From Chondrus crispus (lineage: Eukaryota > Rhodophyta > Florideophyceae > Gigartinales > Gigartinaceae): 64,000 nucleotides of DNA. Below, in pieces: positions 20,942 through 30,733 of this stretch. The stretch is from the NCBI RefSeq assembly GCF_000350225.1, contig NW_005179221.1, forward strand, positions 37,845 to 101,844, read 5' to 3'. The position numbers and the translations under genes were made by a program. Every line of letters starts with the position of its first letter. Position 1 is the first letter of the stretch. The notes beneath the pieces were generated by a model. That model was given only the letters and a program-made list of their open reading frames with translations. It was not told where the DNA came from and searched no databases.

Positions 20942-21088
20942 AGTAGATGCTCACAATGTTCCATTCATCGGACCTGAAGGTCTGGTACCTTGATTCGTCA
21001 TCTACAGACTCCGTCAGGCCCAAAACGACCAGGTCGGCGAGGGAAAGATCGGCATCCGGAAGTCGTGAGAGGTACTCAGCAATTCATC
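20682..21088. repeat. Inverted gene-fragment duplication, ~165-bp arms
   Basis: Arms of about 165 bp (20682-20845 and about 20918-21088) face each other across a ~70-bp spacer. Both encode TESVDDESRYQTFRSDEWNI. The arms have diverged at scattered sites. A transcript through this region would fold into a long hairpin. Confidence 0.8.
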
Positions 21089-21615
21089 AAGGGACCAGTC
21101 GGCGATTCGGCATCGCGGATGGAAGCGGTGATCTTTTCTACCCTATCCTTTTCAATATGGTGCAATTTGGATTTGAAAATATCCCACTTCTTACCCTCAG
21201 GATCCCCTTCGTCTTCATTCTCAGAAGGAAACTCGCTATCTGGTTCGAAGGGCTCTTTGTCACGCACGGCCAGAACCTACATTCAGTCTCATCATCTGAG
21301 GACTCTACCAGTCTTTCAGCAGAGTCCGTGGTGAAATCCTCACTCTCTGTGGAACATTCTTCTTCTCTCGGACTACTCTTCATCTCCAACCCAAGGCAAG
21401 CTGTTCGATTATTGACACTATTCTCGACATGCTGTCGTCCGAAGTCGATACATGCTTGTATCTGTTAAAGAGAGGGAAGTCCGATGATGACATTGTAGGG
21501 TGCTCCATCCACAACGAAGAAATCCATCCTACTCATGAGGCTTCCAAACGAAACCGGGACCCGGTCTGGTCCAAGATGCCATACATGCTGCATTCTTTCC
21601 GTTCGAAACACTGAT
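21076..21615 (-). pseudogene. gypsy protease/linker fragment of a separate family
   Basis: On the minus strand a retropepsin C-terminal block reads FFVVDGAPYNVIIGLPSL, then a TAA, then QIQACIDFGRQ, a typical end of a gypsy protease. It is followed by an acidic linker (SPREEECSTESEDF; PDSEFPSENEDEGDPEG) and KWDIFKSKLHHIEKDR, which resembles the segment before reverse transcriptase in other gypsy elements. There is a frameshift near 21270 and no reverse transcriptase follows. It does not resemble A, B or C, so it is a remnant of another family. Confidence 0.6.
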
Positions 21616-21632
21616 GTGCTTCGTTGGTTCCC

Positions 21633-22621
21633 ATGGGGTCAAGGATAACGGGCGCGAGACTTGCGGGGCGGAACTCGTATGAAGATGGGTTGATGTTTGA
21701 GCGAGCGCCCTCCATGTCTGCGAGGGGACTGCGCGACGAGGAGCTGATCTGCAGTTACGCGACGGCGATCGGGGAACTCCCGGGGGGCCTCTGCATGACA
21801 GTGGTGAGGTTCCGCGATTTTACGCATCAGCGGGTAGTTGAGCCCGCTCTGTTACGTCCAGAATTCCGACGGTTGAACACAGAGATCTGGGTGGCCTTTG
21901 TGGAGTTGATCCAGCAGAGGATGCGCCGTACGCCCTGCAATCTGCTCGTCCCGCGAGCTTGGGACCTAGAAACCTGGGCGTGTCGGACCGAAGACGACCG
22001 GGTGAACGTCGCTAACCTGAGACAGATTCTCGGTAATCTCCGTATACGAGAGGAGGAGCCCTCAGAAGCGATGCTGACTTGAGGAAGCGCGATTCTTCCA
22101 GACGGGTTTACGGAATGTCCCGAACGGGTGCGCGACCCTGAGATGCATAGTAAGCTCAAATTTGAGCTTCGGATGCGCTGTGGCATGCGGGTGTTCGTTG
22201 CGTACGAATGGAGGAGGTGACCACATTCGAAGAGTCGGTATTGAACACGCAGTACCTCGAAATACTCGCGTGGTTCGCGCAGTATAACGGCGGACTTCAT
22301 CTCTGAATACCATCGTGCTTGGTGTTCTTCGGACTGAGAATGATGGAAGACCCTCAGTCCGCACGCGGGATGGTCTTCTTAAGCGAATGGCTTCGCATCG
22401 TCGCGAAGCGGTTCTTGTGGTCCGCGTACGACAGGCGGTTATATATTCACCCGACCATGGTCGTGGAGTGGCTGTGCAGGCTGAAATTGACACTCGTCTC
22501 GGGTAGCGCGGAGTTGCAGGGGCGCTTAGAAGCCCTGCTGGACCTCCACGAGGCCATTGACGGGCATCGTGTCCCGTACACCCAGAGACATCACTTTGAC
22601 AGTGCACTACATCCGCCGTAA
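21633..22621 (+). pseudogene. Orphan copy of the gypsy accessory gene
   Basis: From ATG 21633 the frame encodes MGSRITGARL... and a block LLVPRAWDLETWACRTEDD. A TGA at 22080-22082 and a frameshift near 22205 follow, with MRVFVAYEW just before the shift. After another TGA near 22304 comes MMEDPQSARGMVFLSEW, LRIVAKRFLWSAYDRR and HPTMVVEWLCRLK, ending at a TAA at 22619. The accessory gene of element C has the same blocks in the same order and similar spacing (IPSCYHCNTWQRRTE; FVAYQM; DPQHGLWTVILTEW, VKVAATLLWEVFD). No LTR or pol flanks it on the left; LTR B1 begins 21 bp after its stop. It is probably a fragment of another gypsy copy. Confidence 0.65.
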
Positions 22622-22642
22622 GGAGTAACTCCCCACGGCGGA

Positions 22643-23267
22643 TGTACACTATGGCGGGACAGCCTAACCCGCGAAATTCGCGCGCACCGCCACCACGTGT
22701 ATCAGGGGTACACGTGGCCTCCCCTATCTAGTCGCCGGACCGCGCCAGTGAACACGGGTCGTCCCTTCCTCCCCTATAGGGGCTCTACTTCGTCCCCTCG
22801 GGGCTACACCCCTTATATTCTAGATATTCAAATTTACAGTATAATTAAGCTTCACCATTACGGCGACGGGGACTATATAGTCAACCCGATCATCAAAGTA
22901 AAGAGGCACGCAGCCTCAGGTCTTTTACCTTAGTTTCTGGATTCTAGGTTGTAGCCTCGACTCGGTACTGGCTCGCCCATACCGACCGAGCCATCTCCCT
23001 CCCTAGAATCCCACCTGCCTTCCCCGCGCGCGTCGATCCTCCCCGCGCGAGACTTACGTTAACTACTGTGCAATTCGCTCCCTTAGCGCTGTTTTCCCTT
23101 AATTCTACCCCTTTTATTGATGGCTATCGTGCTACTTTTCTACCGCGCAAGCCGCGCCCGGATCCCGGTTCCGGTCATCCACCAGGTGGTCTCCCGTTAC
23201 TCCCTTACGCGTCCGAACGCGACTCGCTCTGCCTACAGCCCGCCACCCGTGGCTGTAGTGCACGAAA
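22643..23267 (+). repeat. 5' LTR of element B1
   Basis: About 625 bp, TGTACACTATGGCGGG... to ...GTAGTGCACGAAA. It matches LTR B2 (52419-53064) in reverse orientation, including the CCACGTGTA...TACACGTGG hairpin. The exact start is inferred by comparison with B2. A 10-11 bp inverted repeat ACATCCGCCGT...ACGGCGGATGT spans its left border (22609-22645). Confidence 0.75.
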
Positions 23268-23270
23268 TTT

Positions 23271-23286
23271 TGGTCTCCCGACCTAG
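23271..23286 (+). other. Primer-binding site of element B1
   Basis: TGGTCTCCCGACCTAG follows the LTR end after three T bases. It is identical to the sites of A and C over 16 bases. Confidence 0.85.
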
Positions 23287-23400
23287 AAACAGTCGATACT
23301 CTCGTGTATCCGAGTGTCCTCTTCCCTGACCTACTTTCCCTTTCTATATCTCTCCTCCCTGCAACTTTCCCTCACGCACCGACCGTTAGGTGTATTCGCC

Positions 23401-25483
23401 ATGGTGAACGGCTCCGAGTCGTCCCAGGACACTCTTCTGAGAGACGTCCCAGCGCCCGCCGCGCAGTAGATCACGCGGAACCGTCGCGAAGGCCTCCGTG
23501 AAGCCCAGAGGTTCTCCCTCAACTTAATCGAGGAGAAACTCAACTCGCACACCGCCAAGACACGCGAGATGATGGACAGCCTTGTTGCTGCTAAGATCGC
23601 GGCTCAGACGGAGGTACAGTCCCAACAGGGACGTGATCGCCTCTCCGCCCTAGAAGTCGTGCTCACTCGAGCGTGGCAGAAGGACATCCGGTCCATCGTC
23701 GACGATACGCTCCTTCCTCTACGGGAAACGGGAATAAGTAAATCGCTCGACGCTGGAAGTCACCGACCTCCGTCAGCGTAACCTCGCCTTGGAATCGGCG
23801 CAAACACGACCCGTCCCCGGTAGACAAGACGAGTCGACCGCGTCGAAGCCAAGATCTAACCCGCAGTTACATGCGTTACAACCGTTGGACGAAAATCTAC
23901 TGTTCGCCGACGTCACCAAATCGGCTCTCACGGCCGCCGGGATCCCGCTCCCCGATCTCCTGACGATGGAGGCACAACGGGATCCTATCTCGGACCTAAC
24001 GACCGCCCGACGTCCGTCGCCAAGATCTTCCCGCGACAAGAAGGTCAAGACCGAAGGCCGCCGTCACAAGTCCGTCCACCGAAACCGACCTGACCCGGAG
24101 GATTTCTCCGGTTATCGGGCGGATCCCCGCCCTCAGCTTCAGAGAACGACTCTGATTCGGACTCCGAAGCCGAGGCATTCACGGTACCACAACCGACCTT
24201 CGGCCCTAAGGCGAAGGGTGTCACGGTGTGGAAACCGACAAACCACCGCTTCCGAGGCGCGTGTAATTATCTAGTTTACCGTCTCGTGAATACAGAACCT
24301 ACCGTCGATGCAAAGGTGTACGCCACGACGCGCAAGCGCGTGCAATATCTCCTCGTCGTAATAGGAGAGTACAAGTTTAACGGGTCCGACTCGATCAAAG
24401 TCATCAGCTTCTTGGCTACATGTATGGAGAATTTCGACAACGCAGAAATGGCGGAGGCAATGGCTCTCATGGCCTTGGCGCATCTCCTCAACCCGCCGGC
24501 GAAGGAGGCGTATGAATCCCATCGAGTATATCTCCGACGCAATCAAGGGATTGCGTCGTGGGCAGCAGCGGTGAACTGGTTGCTTCGTACGTATGCTACG
24601 AATATTCAGATCGAGTAAGCGCTCTCTGTGGTCCGGGACTTACGCCAAAACCCCGGCGAAGTTGAGACCGAGTATGCGACTCGTATGTTAACCGCCCTCG
24701 CGCAGTGTGGGGACATCCATTCCCCCTATGAACGCTCTACCGTGTTCACAGAGGGCCTCCTTCCGGCGATCAAGCCGTTGGTGCTCCAAGCAAAAGAGAA
24801 TCGCCCCTGATCCTCCTTCGAGGACACGGTGGCCGAGGCCCGCCCTCAAAGGGCGGCCTACCGCGCGCAGACGGCTGGCGCGAGAAGACGCGTCCACTTC
24901 GCGAGACCCGCCGCCAAGAATTGTTGGCGATGGCAGACAGTATGCCCTCATCAACAACCGCGGGTCTGACCCCGAGCTATCATGCCGGCCTGGACGCCGA
25001 GAACTTCCTCGCGAATGACGAGCCGTTCACCGCTGCGGCGGGGTCGCCGTCATTTCCCACCGAGGGATCCTCATTTAACGACAAGGATTCGTTGTTCTAC
25101 GGAGAGCGGCGGCCGGCCTACAAGGACCGGCCTCGGCTTCCGAGACCGCGCGAGAAGTCTCCCGGTTGGGCCGGTCGAGAGGTAACCCGGGACATGAAGA
25201 CACCTTCCCCGCAAATCATCTGCTACACATGCTACAAAGTCGGGGATCATATTAACCCCGACTGTAGCATGAAGATGCGCGATGTGTCGCTCGTCCCTCA
25301 TAATTTTAGAAGCTCACGGCGGCACAGAAGGCCCGTGTTCCGGCAGACGCGTACTTGCGCGCCATAGCCCTCCTCAGATTCGAGGCTAATCGGCTGATCG
25401 CACCCGTCTTGCCGTCGAAGTCTCCCTCCGCTTCGGAGAAGTCAAGCCCTCCGAACGGCAAGACCGCACCTCCGAAAAACTAG
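23401..25483 (+). pseudogene. gag: gypsy Gag (element B1)
   Basis: Gag from ATG 23401 (MVNGSESSQD). Compared with B2, a TAG replaces Trp near 23467, a TAA replaces Gln near 24616 and a TGA replaces Arg near 24808; frameshifts lie near 23730, 24115 and 24900. Recognisable parts are the capsid-like region (AEAMALMALAHLLNPPAKEA, NWLLRTYATNIQIE) and a zinc knuckle of C-x2-C-x5-H-x4-C form (CYTCYKVGDHINPDC) near 25221-25265. It ends CCG AAA AAC TAG. Confidence 0.85.
25474..25483 (+). promoter_or_regulatory. Candidate -1 frameshift site, gag-pol of B1
   Basis: CCG AAA AAC TAG ends gag; a -1 slip reads AAA CTA GGA and enters the pol frame (KLGDPQLKIADIP). The same bases stand at the same place in B2. 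Confidence 0.55.
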
Positions 25484-26552
25484 GAGACCCACAGCTGAAA
25501 ATCGCTGACATCCCATCGCGGGATACCGCGTCAAACCCGCTCCCGAAGCCAGCGATCCGCGTCTTGGGACGGAGACACGCTCGCCAAGCGAGTCCCTCCA
25601 ACCCCGATTCGACGGGCATGAGGACGCTTCGCCGACCGTGGCGTCTTAACAACGGGAGGCGCTCCCCCGATGACAAGGCCGTCGAGCCAGTTTATACACT
25701 GTCTCGACGTAATTGAAAGGTCTACGCAGACCTTGGGCTCACCACCTCCATCATGGTGCGTCAACTCACCATCCAGGACACGGGTGCCGGCTCCAATTTT
25801 GTCCGCGCCGACACCCTGCCCAAGGGATGGGAGAACTTACTCGAACCGGGGGAGTCCCGACTATCGCCGACGCGAACGGGCGGCTGTTTCGATCAAGCCG
25901 GGCCGTCACCCTCGTTGTTCGACTAGCAACTCGCACCATGAAATGCAAGTTCATAGTGTGTGAGCGCCTGGCAGCTCCAGTCATCCTGGGCTGTGACTTT
26001 AACGACAAGTTTGTCGAGGCCATCTATCCACGTCGGAAGGTGGTTGAGCTCGATGATGGGAAAAAAGTCCCCATCGTGAGAAAACTGGCAACTCGTCGAA
26101 TCGACGCGCCTCCGCTTCCCTCGGAGCAGGAGTATGGCAACGACCCGGGTCGAGTTTCTCCCAAACTCAAAGTTTCTCGTCTGGTTATCATCCAACCCGG
26201 GACGCATTCTGGGTGCATATGACCAACGGTCGTACGGGTCTTTCCGTATTGGAACCCAACCTGCAGCTACATGCGAAACACCGCGTCTCCCTGTCGAATG
26301 GGGTCATGCAAATCACCGCACTTCGAGAGTTCAAGGTCTTGGTGGCCAACTTCGCTACGGCCCCCAACCGCTTCTCGAAGAACCAGGTGCTGGGGTACGT
26401 TACCCCCCATCCGCGTGCAATGATACGCACCGCGATGCCTCTCGACGCCCTCCTGGCGGTGGAATTCACAGAAGGGAACGAGCCCCAATCTGAGAAGGGG
26501 GAGAAGCTCCTCTCGGCTTCGTCGAAGGAAGAACACCAAGAGGTCGACGCTG
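25484..26552 (+). pseudogene. pro: gypsy protease (element B1), 3' end cut by an LTR
   Basis: Retropepsin-like region with the catalytic triad intact (QDTGAGSNFVRADTLPKG) near 25785. A TGA lies in the leader near 25716 (TLSRRN-stop-KVYADLGL) and a frameshift near 25850. The downstream part (FIVCERLAAPVILGCDFND, KVVELDDGKKVPIVRK) is closely similar to B2. It ends in EEHQEVDAV exactly where the C-family LTR starts. Confidence 0.85.
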
Positions 26553-27106
26553 TGTAGTGCAATGTGCCTGGCAGGCCGCGAACACAGTCCGATGGTCAAA
26601 CGAAAAGAAAAAGAACAGCAACAGAAACAACCACTGCCGATGGCACGCGCTACGGAGCGTTCGAGATTCCCATTCCCCTTGTGTGGGCTTGCGGCCCACG
26701 GTAGCTCGACTCCGACGGGGGGGGAGCGGTAAGGAAAGATGCCCGGCCCGGGAGGATAATGGTGGTAGAGACTTTTGAAGACTTGAGTGCTCGGCGAGTG
26801 CGGATTGGGCTTGTGTACGAGAGTGTAACCGCGGTTCGCTGGGTTGTAGGGCCAATGCTCGACGAGCGTCTTCAGCACCTTGTGTATAATTCAAGGTCTT
26901 CCACGGGGGCTCGATTAGCACTACCCGACGGGAACGTAACTATGTAGCAACGCTACGACCAACGTGTTGCCCGATGGCAAAACACCGACACCAATGCGAT
27001 CGCAATCGCGGTTGGTGGTACCAACACTGTCATGTATGATAAGACCTTCGAAGGAGGCGTCGTTGCAACAGCCCTCCGACGGAACGGGACACTGTAGCAG
27101 CGCTAC

Positions 27107-28155
27107 GGTAGTGCAATGCTCCTGTCAGGCAGAGACCGCGGTCCATTGGTCCAGCAAAAACAACAACAGCAGCAAAAAGAAGAACTGCCGATGGCACAGC
27201 GCTACGGAGTGTCCGACTCTCCCTTCTCCGTTTAAACGAGCTTGCGGCTCGTAGTAGCTCAGATCCCTGGTAGCGGGGGGCACAGAGAAATAGCCCGGCC
27301 CGGGATCGGTGTGGTAGAGACTTGCGAAGAGAACTGCTCGACGAGTGTGGGGTGGGGCGTGTACTTCGGTACCCCGGTTCCACTGGGTTGTAAGGCCAAT
27401 GCTCGTGGAGCTTCTTCGACACCTTGTAACGCGACAAGGCCTTCGACGGGGGCGTCGCAACGCGGCCCGACGGAATGAAACGAAAGTAGCAGCGCTACGT
27501 CAACTGTGCCGCCCGATGGCTCGAAACACGTACACCGGTTCGGTCGCAACCGACACCGATGGTACCTACACTGGCTCGTGACACGACGGAGCCCTTCGAG
27601 GGAGACGTCGTTGCAACGGTCTCCGTCGGAAAATGGGTCATAGTAGCAGCGCTACGTCAACTGTGTCGCCCGATGGCATAGACACCTACACCGGTTCGGT
27701 CGCAACCGAGGCCGATGGCACCAACACAAGATAAGGGAAAAATAGGTAGAATTAGAGATAGAAAAGGATAGGGAAATAAAAGAAAGAGAAACGGGAACCC
27801 CCGAGCGATAGAGGATGCCGTAGGCTTAGGTAAAGGGAGCGTCTTGGTAGAGACGGACTTCGACCAAGGCGACATTCAACTCCGGCAACTCGGGTTACCT
27901 TTACTGACTTGGTGGTCAGAGGGCTAAGGTATATATCGCCCCGCCGGAGTCACTACAGTAGCTCGCGGCGCTAGATCCTAGATCTAATCTAGTGTCAGCA
28001 AAATTAATGCCAACTAATTAACTAAATAAAATAAAATAATTAAAAATTAAAACTGTGCAATTATTCACACGTGTGTCTCCCAACTCGGACTACTTTTCAT
28101 ATCCAAATATTTTCCTTTCTTTTCACCCCCCTTTCCAGGTGCGTAATGCACTACA
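27107..28155 (-). repeat. Solo C-family LTR nested in the C LTR
   Basis: 1,049 bp from GGTAGTGCAATGCTCC (first T of the canonical TGTAGTGC mutated to G) to AATGCACTACA, flanked by GCTAC at 27102-27106 and 28156-28160. It has internal repeats of about 165 bp, each with GTAGC-AGC-GCTAC followed by GCCCGATGGC, and a GATATATACC box (minus strand, 27928-27937). No coding sequence: the product of LTR-LTR recombination after insertion. Confidence 0.9.
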
Positions 28156-28196
28156 GCTACGACCTACGTGCAGCCCGATGGCAATCACACCAACAC

Positions 28197-28318
28197 CGGA
28201 TCGGTCGCGACCGACTCCAATGGAACCAACACAACTATAATTGTGTTGGTTCCATTGGAGTCGGTTCTATCTCTACATCTATTTTTCCCTTATAAGGGAA
28301 AAATAGATGTAGAGATAG
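28197..28318. repeat. Double palindrome in the C LTR
   Basis: Two adjacent perfect inverted repeats: a 25-bp arm ACCGACTCCAATGG... mirrored around CTATAA, then a 52-bp gap-free palindrome (28267-28318, arm CTATCTCTACATC...). Other C LTRs have only one copy of each segment, in one orientation. The extra DNA is the reverse complement of the two flanking segments, as left by a template switch. Confidence 0.9.
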
Positions 28319-28701
28319 AAAAGGATAGGGGTAAGAGATAGAAAAGGTACAAGGATAAGGAAAGGGGACCCCGAGCAATAGAGGATGTCGTTAGCAGCCT
28401 AGAAGTGAAGCGCGTCGCGTGAACGGAAGCGGTCTTCGACGAAGGCGAGATCTAACTCCGGCAACTCGGGTTACTTTTACTGACTTGGTGGTCAGAGGGC
28501 TAAGGTATGTATCGCCACGCCGGAGCCGCTACAGTAGCTCTCGGCGCTAAATCCTAAATCTAATCTAATGTTAGATAATTAATTGGTAACTAATTAAAAT
28601 TAAATAATAAATTAATATCGTGATCCATTTCACACTTGTGTCCCCCAACTCGGACTACAGTACCCAACGTTCCAGCTTCCCAAGTAGCTTATTGCACTAC
28701 A

Positions 28702-28713
28702 TATCCCCCTTCT
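28702..28713 (-). other. Polypurine tract of element C
   Basis: In element sense CAGAAGGGGGATA directly precedes the LTR start TGTAGTGCAATAAG. Position and composition fit a plus-strand primer site. Confidence 0.7.
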
Positions 28714-28808
28714 GAGCGCTCTTGCGCAGCGGCTTCACTCCCTTGTTTCCCAACTCCTTTTTCCCTTCCGACCGACGGTTGCCGCCTGCGGAAGAGCAAG
28801 ACGACACC

Positions 28809-30733
28809 ATGCCTCCTTCTTCATCGGAGCGCTCGGGCGAGAGCCCCGCTCGTAAGCGTCCGGGTGTAGGCTTTCCTCGCAAGTCTGAGATGTCCAGGGG
28901 CCTTCCATCCATACCCTGTGTGCCCCCTGTTACCAACCCTACCGAACCGGCCTTCCATCCGGGCTACCATTCTTCTTGGGTAGCCCGCCGTCATCCTTCG
29001 CTCGAGTAGCTGCAGAACAAAACCATGCGCGATAACGCATCCCTGTTTGCATCTGCTCAATGGTTCTCCTCTGTAGGCATCCGCGACCTTGACGGCATCG
29101 AAAATAATTTTGTCGACGACGCGGGCATGTTGCCCGGTAACCTCCCTTTGCAGGCCATTCACACCTTTGATTGGCGCACCCGCATCGCTATACCCACCTC
29201 CATTCTATGTCACTCCTCCCCGCGTGGTCGCTCTTCCTTATCCCTGCACTTCATGGACGCTGTGCTCGCTCGGATCGAGATTCCAATGGCCGACGCCCTC
29301 ATACCTTCATGTTACCACTGCAACACTTGGCAACGTCGTACGGAGAGGGAACAACTCTACCTCGAAAACCTCATCGACTGCACCTTCGGTGACCCGGTGT
29401 GCGAGGCGGACCGACTGTAGCGCAACCAACGCACCGTTACGACCGACGCCATGTTTTGGACCCAAGCCATTCTTCCCACGAACTTTCGCCATACGAAGCG
29501 CGGAGGTATTTTCTGTTTCCAAAATACTATACGCTTTGAACGTCGGGTCCGATCCGACACTGGGTACTTCGTGGCGTACCAGATGATTGAGGCCCGTGAA
29601 ATTTCCAGACAGCACTACACCAATCGATACCAACGAACCCCTTCCTGGTGGAGTCAATACGAGGTATGTCAGGGTTTCTGGGCTGAGTTAGGACCCGTCT
29701 TGACATATTACGGCAGTCATTTACGCGATCCGCAGCACGGGCTGTGGACTGTGATTCTCACGGAGTGGTGCGTGAAAGTCGCCGCTACCCTCCTATGGGA
29801 AGTTTTCGACTGTTGGCGCTTGTGGCACCTCCCTTCGAAACTCCGCAAACAGATGCGTCTCCTCGATTTTTCTGTCCCCCTTGGCGGGTCCGACGTGGAC
29901 CGTGAAGTGCACGCCCTCCTCGACATGATCGAAACCGTAGCGTGGAATTGCGTTCCTCCACAAAAATCGTCTCGGTCCTTTTCACGGCAGCGACCCTCTT
30001 TTTCCCATGGTAGAAATCATCCAGCTGCCGGCGACTTCGTGTGGATCAACCCCTGGTCATCCTCCCTCTGTTCTGCCTGGGAGGCCCAGATGAGCCGCCG
30101 TTTCAGAAATCAACCACCAATCCCCAACGCGGTCACTGTTGTGAACGCGGATCCTCGAGAGCCTCAGATGTGCTCTCGACCTTCTGCTCCAAGTTCCCCT
30201 CTTCCTGCACCAGTCCGTCCCTCCGCGTCTGAGGCCCCTGTGTGCGTCGTACTTCCTCTCACGAGCTCGGCGGAAACCTTGTCGCTTCGAGTCGTGTCTT
30301 CCTCCGACGTGAATCCAACCTCACTTCCTGCTTTCCCTTCAGACAGCTCGTCACACCCACCCCAACCTTGCCATTGCCGTCATGTACGGCACCCGTGGGC
30401 TTGACCCATCCTCAGGCTCCTCTGCGCGTCGAGCTTCCTCCTGCGAGCTGCTCGACGGGAACCATTTCAATCGGGGGAGCACCACCGTCGGACGGGGATC
30501 CGACCGCATGTCCGGCTTCCCCTTCACCTGAGGGTCCGCTCCTCGCCCCTACCTCGGTCCCTCCATCGTCCACAATTCCCAAAGAAAATACCTCTGCTGC
30601 TGCCGTTTACCATCGCCTTCTCATGGCTCATGGTGTGGAGGGAGAAGCTCTCCAGGGGGCTTCCCTAGACGACTTGCGAGTTCTAGCTCGGCTTGTCACC
30701 TCCCTTCCGAAGGGAAATTCCCTTGGGGCATAG
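28809..30733 (+). pseudogene. Antisense accessory gene of element C
   Basis: On the strand opposite gag-pol, starting about 107 bp inside the 3' LTR. From ATG 28809 a single frame runs to 30404 with only two stops, TAG at 29007 and TAG at 29418; the C-terminal part to 30733 is in another frame. Parts in order: a Ser/Pro-rich leader, a block with DALIPSCYHCNTWQRRTERE (about residues 163-182), a GYFVAYQMIEAREI block, DPQHGLWTVILTEW plus VKVAATLLWEVFDCWR (about 307-338), a Pro/Ser-rich linker, and a short helical tail (VYHRLLMAHGVEG; LDDLRVLARLV). The orphan at 21633-22621 shares these blocks. Placement matches the intact gene of element A. Function unknown. Confidence 0.65.

Larger units (their letters stand above)
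22643..26552 (+). mobile_element. gypsy element B1, 5' part (LTR-gag-protease), truncated
   Basis: 5' LTR, primer-binding site, gag and protease in + orientation. Sequence is closely similar to the minus-strand element B2 at 45.2-53.1 kb, which allows base-level comparison. The element stops abruptly at 26552 within codons that in B2 lead on to reverse transcriptase; a C-family LTR begins there. The rest of B1 is not found on the far side of element C, so it was lost after or during that insertion. Confidence 0.88.
26553..28701 (-). repeat. 3' LTR of element C, split by a nested solo LTR
   Basis: Starts TGTAGTGCAATGTGCC and ends TTATTGCACTACA. Its own parts are 26553-27106 and 28161-28701 (about 1.1 kb together); the 1,049 bp between them are another C-family LTR with a GCTAC duplication. 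The second part contains the double palindrome at 28197-28318. Confidence 0.88.

Noticed and set aside
22609..22645. Hairpin at the left border of LTR B1 as polypurine tract or terminator of the orphan gene
   Set aside because: The sequence before the LTR has only a short purine run (GGCGGA), unlike the tracts of A, C and D. The hairpin may be chance, so the LTR is treated as a 5' LTR.
14499..30404. Reassigned UAG codon (for example UAG read as Gln)
   Set aside because: In-frame TAGs at first looked systematic (gag of A, accessory gene of C), but aligned copies show TAG at Trp and Leu positions as well as Gln, and TAA/TGA also occur. Decay explains it better.
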